Shown in pieces: positions 59,952 to 64,000 of a stretch of 64,000 nt of DNA; the stretch's first letter is position 1; the number at the start of each line of letters is the position of its first letter. The position numbers were made by a program, and so were the translations under genes. Below the pieces are notes generated by a model that was not told the DNA's origin, did no database searches, and saw nothing but the letters and a program-made list of their open reading frames with translations. The DNA comes from Rhynchopus sp. YZ270_cl-10 (taxonomy: Eukaryota; Euglenozoa; Diplonemea; Diplonemida; Diplonemidae): assembly GCA_964035575.1 (NCBI GenBank), contig OZ037833.1:1612001-1676000 (forward strand), in the 5' to 3' direction.

Positions 59952-61892
59952 TCACGCCTCAGCATTCCAGCCGTGTCTGAATTGGGCGTCCGCAGTTTCG
60001 GCGATTTCTGTTACGATTGGAAGGTCCTTTTGCTTGACAATAAGGATTGCCGCACCCTGCTGGATCGCGGTGACTGCCAGCACTGCGACGGAAGGGGTAG
60101 GCTTGTTTGGGAGACGTGCGGTGGTGAGGTCCCAGCACTGTGGGTACCAGAGCCCCTCCAGGCTGCTTCCTTGGAGAATCGCTGCGGTTGCCTCTGGGTT
60201 TGAGTGCAGGTCTGGGCAGGCGACCACCTGCCATCTGAAGACACCACGCTCTTGAAGCAGAGATGCAATGTTCTCAATCTTGTCGGACGCCTTGACAGCA
60301 TCGCTCGCAGCCTCAATAAACACCGTGCAGCGTGTCTCCTTCACCGCCTTCGCAAACTCCGCAAACCCTTCCTGCTTATCAAAGCCTGCAGACACAATAA
60401 CACCGTCCGCTCCTGCAGCAATCTGCGACACCGCAGAGACAGGGCTCGCCGCCTTGCTCAGGGTGTTGACACCCTTCTTTGTGGACGCTGTGATGGCAGC
60501 CTCGTCGGACGTCACGATGCCATCTGCCGAGCCCTGCTCCCCTTCCACGAAAATACGTGTTTTTGTGCCAACCTCGAGGGTCGCATCTGCACCGTGCCGC
60601 ACCGGGAAGGCACGACGCAGTGCGCTTGCGTCTTCCTCCCCTGGGACACGTGTTGCGCCTGCCATGAGGAGGCTGTGCTTGAGGTCTTCAAGGGTGCGGC
60701 GGTGGAGCGGGTGTGCGGTGTCTGCTGGCGCAACGTCGAGGAGTGGGAGCATGACGAAGAGGCGTTTGTGCATCTCCTTGTGTGGGATCACGAGGGTGGG
60801 GGAGTCGAGCACGGTTGCGCCGTGGAGGAGGATGTCGATGTCGATGGGGCGTGGAGAGTTGCGTGCGGACGCAAGGTCGCGCCCCATGTCCTCCTCGATC
60901 TTCTTGATGCCACGCAGCAGCGCGAAGGGGTCGAGCCCTGTGGACAGCCCGATGACTGCGTTGAGATACGCAGGCTGCTCTGTGTTGTACGTCGCGGGGG
61001 TGCGGTAGAGCCCAGAGGTGGCAAGCGCGCTGCACCCTGTCAGCGTCTGCAGTGCTGCAATCGCATCGCCGAAGTGCGCAACTGCGTTTCCAATGTTCGA
61101 CCCCAACGCCAGGTACACCATGGCCTCGCCCGCCCCTGCCTGCAGTGCCGAGCGTGCAGTGAGACGCTTCTCCACTAGCGCACGCTCCTCCGCAAAGAAC
61201 TCATACGTACGCACAATCTCCACCACAGCCTGGTCCGCAAGCGGGATCGCCCGCGGCTTCTCCACACGCACCAGACACTCCGCCACACCATACTTCAAGC
61301 AGACCAACCTCGCAATACCATGGCTCAGTGTCTCTAGCTGTAGGATGTAGGATGCATGCAGCAACAGTGAAGGGAGGTGAACCACATACCAAGTAGTGTT
61401 TCGACTCCTCCGTGTATTTCAGCACCTCGCGTGCCACGGTGGCATAGCTCACAGTGCGGTCTAAGCTGTCTTTCTGAAGGTTTTTTTTGGTGTGTAAAAA
61501 ACGTACTAAAACGCATCTCAGTCAATCTCATAAGGCGGAACGTGAGTGGTCCTAAAAAAGAGTTGAAATACAAAGCCCTCTCGTGAACAGTGTACTTAGT
61601 GATGACCGGCTGTACCGGGGGTGGACAGCCCTACATCCATTTCGTGGTTTACATCTGATATGCCTCCCGCTTCCACTCAAAAATGAGTCGAATTTCTTGT
61701 GGGGTTGGGTTAGGAAGGGAATACCAATGAGCAGCACGACGTGTCGAGGTACATGATCACATCAATCACAAGCTTCTGTCGTTGCATTCTCTCCGGGTCC
61801 TTTACCCCTACGATTGCCTGGCAGACGAGCTTCTCGACACAGACCTTGTCTCTGTAATTCGTTGCTGTACAGCATACTTTGCGTTCCGACAT
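59952..61892 (-). CDS. Folate-biosynthesis fusion: dihydroneopterin aldolase + HPPK + degenerate DHPS-like tail, three exons
   Basis: Exons 61892-61725, 61473-61390 and 61337-59952 give 545 residues. Introns of 251 nt (GTATTC to TTCAG) and 52 nt (GTATGT to TACAG) restore aldolase homology (CCSL|KDSLDRTVSYATVA and KHYL|LETLSHGIA). Residues about 10-135 are aldolase: IVGVKDPERMQRQK and VEKPRAIPLADQ with the catalytic-type Lys. Residues about 165-320 are 6-hydroxymethyl-dihydropterin pyrophosphokinase: LALGSNIG, TSGLYRTPATYNTEQPAYLN and NSPRPIDIDILLHG. The last 220 residues resemble a DHPS barrel only in outline (QIAAGADGVIVSAGFD, TAIQQGAAILIVKQKDLPI); its DSFSDGG, SRK and RVHDV signatures are missing. 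Intron 1 holds a family E hairpin. Confidence 0.87.
61559..61596 (-). repeat. Hairpin repeat, family E, inside an intron
   Basis: AGAGTTGAAATACAAAGCCC, TCTCGTG, AACAGTGTACT. It is in the middle of intron 1 of the folate fusion gene. Confidence 0.75.
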
Positions 61893-62630
61893 TTTACCGT
61901 TTTTTTTATTGTGTATTCTTAGAGAAGGTACCGTTATGTAAAAGAGAATAAAAAAAACTCACAAAAACAAAATCCTTTTTTTATCTGACCAATTCGAACC
62001 GAGAAACCACTAATTTTTTTTTTTTTGTGTCAAGAGGAAGGAGTCCTGTCGCTTTTTGAAAAGGGGATATTCAGTTCCCCTAAAAAGAAAAAATAACTTG
62101 AAAAAAAAGATGAAACGTGAATAGCACGCAATACATCCTATTTTTTTCTGAATAGATAACAACAGATGATAGCTCACCCCCGGGTGTGAAATAGACCAAA
62201 AGGCTCAAGGAAGAACCACTACTTTTACTCATAATTTTTAAAAAAACCCCCCCCAAAAAAATGAGGAAAAAAACATGTGTGAGTCACCGTTTTGTTTCCC
62301 CCCCAAAAGGATTTTTGTCGTTTTTGTTTGGGGTTCTATTGGAGGCATGCATCTTTCCGTGATTTGGTTGTTAAATTCCTGGGCACCGTACTGAGCGTCT
62401 ACGGCAAAAGCAAAATATCAGAGAGGGGGGTGCTTATTTGCCCTTCCTCCCTTGGTGGACGTGTTTTGTTTGTTTTGCTAGAGTTTGTTTTTTTGTTGTC
62501 CATTTTTGAGCCATTTGCCCGAGCTTTGTACAGCAATCCCGGAACCACAACAACACAAGGAAAAAAAGAAAATAACTCCGAAAGATGGCCTCACAAAAGG
62601 TGTTACCCCCACCCCCACCGACTGCAGAGT
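61893..62630. other. AT-rich spacer
   Basis: Contains homopolymer runs and a TTCTCTAAG acceptor-like site about 30 nt upstream of the folate gene start. No gene and no clear hairpin repeat. Confidence 0.5.
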
Positions 62631-63830
62631 CTATTCCTCCTCGTCAACAGCTGTCACCTTCTCACCACCCACGCCGTCAGTCTTTGCACGTTTTCTGTGT
62701 TGTTGTGGTGGTGTTTTTTTACTCGAATAGTGTGCATCAGTATGCATACCTCGACTTCAGGTCTGCCGGGGTTCCCTCTCCACGGTTCAGTGCACGCTTC
62801 TTTGCCAATTCGACCTGTATGTTGGGTTTGTTTTTATATCCGTATACCTCACGTTCTAACATACCTGCCAGTACGACGGCTGCACCGACGGAAGAGCGAC
62901 AGGCAATTCGTAGGTTTCTGCTGTAAGAGTTGTTCCGGAAAGCTGGAACTTTTGCACAAAGGGGCCACTGTCTCCAATGAAGGCCGCGAACACTGTGGAC
63001 CCGGACGATGCGAGCGATGTGGGTGCGCGTGTGGACAGCACCTTGCCCTTGGCAAGCGCCGCCACAGAGTACGCCACGATCCCTACAGTGTCGACCGAGG
63101 CAAGAAGCGTCTGTGCGCCCGACGCGTCCACAGCCACGGTCAGGTCGTGCACAGTCTTGCCCTCAAATATTTCGTCAAAGACAGACTCCCCAGACGGAAG
63201 CTTCCAGACACGCACCTGACCATCCCCACCGCTGGTTGCTATTAATTCATCGGAAATCTCAACCAGGCTGCTAACAAAGCTGTCGTGTCCGAAGCAGAAG
63301 CGCTCAATGATGTGTGTCGCGGGGTACCTCGTGAGGCGGACGTGCTCGTCTTTGTCTGTTGTTGCAAGGAGCTTGCCGCCGAAGCAGAAGTGCATGCCTG
63401 TGATCATGCTTGCGGTGTGTCCGAAGGAGAACTTCGCCTCGCCAAACCCGGAGGCAAGGTCGAAGCCAATCTCGAAGACGTCGCCTGTCTTGTCTCCCAC
63501 AAGCACCTTGTTGTGTGGCGCACCGATGTACGCGATCTGACCAATCTTCTTCTGGAACGGTGCACTCGTGTGTGTCACGTTCATTGCTGCGTCACGCACC
63601 TCAACCACCTTCTCGTCTCCCGCAAGCAGCCAGAACGCCGTCCCATCCGCCGCAGTGACGGGCAGGATCGCACGCACCGGCTTCGTCGCAATGCTTGTGT
63701 GCTGCGCCATCTTGTCCCCAATCGCAGAGAAGAAGATGTGCCCCCCTGTGCTGCTCACAACGTGCGTCGCAGAGCACCCAACTGCCCACCCGCCCTCTGC
63801 CTGCTCATTCTCCTCGGGACGGTCTCCCAT
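62631..63830 (-). CDS. TRM82: WDR4/Trm82, WD40 partner of the tRNA m7G46 methyltransferase, three exons
   Basis: Exons 63830-62865, 62814-62750 and 62694-62631 give 364 residues. The introns are 50 and 55 nt (GTATGT to TACAG, GTATGC to CACAG) and join SYWQ|VELAKKRALNRGEG and DLKS|RKRAKTDGVGG in frame. The family signature is clear: GHTASMITGMHFC, LLATTDKDEHVRLTRYPA, HIIERFCFGHDSFVSSL and ATSGGDGQVRVWKLPSGES (about 135-225). This subunit holds Trm8/METTL1 in active form for 7-methylguanosine at tRNA position 46. The C-terminal exons add a Lys/Arg-rich nuclear-signal-like region and an acidic end VDEEE. Confidence 0.9.
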
Positions 63831-64000
63831 TATTCTTTTGATGTGTCGTGTTCCTTTTGGGTGGTGTGAGAAAATATATCATTAGGCACAATGTGCGGCA
63901 GGGGGAGAGGGTGCTTTTTGTATCAACAATCGCCCACAGTGTTCTGTACTCAATGTCGCCATTATGCGAGGATACTTTCACGGCATCTTCCCCCCCTCCT
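63831..64000. other. Upstream spacer with a weak family D repeat
   Basis: About 63915-63975 matches the D family in TATCAACAATCGCCCACAG and TTCTGTACTCAATGTCGCC. The end is lost or diverged. Confidence 0.5.

Overview
The window comes from a nuclear genome of a eukaryotic protist. It has spliceosomal introns (nearly all beginning GTAT and ending AG), a TIM22 translocase, a TAF12-type histone-fold protein, an SMP-C2 lipid-transfer protein, a WDR4/Trm82 tRNA-methylation subunit and a non-LTR retrotransposon. All 22 host genes I can support lie on the minus strand. Upstream of nearly every start codon there is a pyrimidine-rich tract ending in AG. One-way gene arrays plus such acceptors fit polycistronic transcription with spliced-leader trans-splicing, as in Euglenozoa (a diplonemid-like organism would also have cis introns) or dinoflagellates/perkinsids. 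The lineage is an inference; no spliced-leader RNA gene was seen here.

Layout, left to right. 1-2520: 3' part of a LINE-type reverse transcriptase whose frame is open to the window edge. 2537-5008: a probable organelle-targeted basic protein and a coiled-coil protein. 5009-11641: gene-free DNA holding an old inverted-repeat element (about 6870-9930) with a tyrosine-recombinase remnant and a nested inverted-repeat unit. 11642-40467: thirteen genes, namely a WW-like repeat protein, two coiled-coil proteins, a degenerate SET/ankyrin protein, a double AMP deaminase, a ribosomal-L1-fold protein, an SMP-C2 protein, a degenerate kinesin, two membrane proteins (one with a PDZ domain), an M23 peptidase-like protein, TAF12 and a zinc-finger-like protein. 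40468-44423: repeats only. 44424-49160: a large Hsp70-like/PDZ/serine-rich protein. 49161-52466: repeats only. 52467-63830: an acylated LRR protein, TIM22, two paralogous tiny membrane proteins, a folate-pathway fusion enzyme and WDR4/Trm82.

Eleven cis introns in six genes were placed by protein continuity; they are 50-251 nt long.

The least explained feature is a large set of short hairpin repeats in the intergenic DNA and in two introns. At least four sequence families share a design: an A-rich tract, a GTT..AAGATGA-like lead, a short stem, a core related to CCTCTCGTG, and the return stem. Every copy I found has the same orientation, so each would be transcribed in one sense (hairpin followed by a pyrimidine-rich tail) within the minus-strand polycistronic RNA. 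Other small repeats include a MITE-like element with target duplications and a 38-bp exact repeat always linked to one hairpin family.

Several proteins look like degenerate enzymes or motors (the N-terminal AMP deaminase copy, the kinesin, the SET protein and the DHPS-like tail), which makes this locus notable for probable pseudoenzymes.
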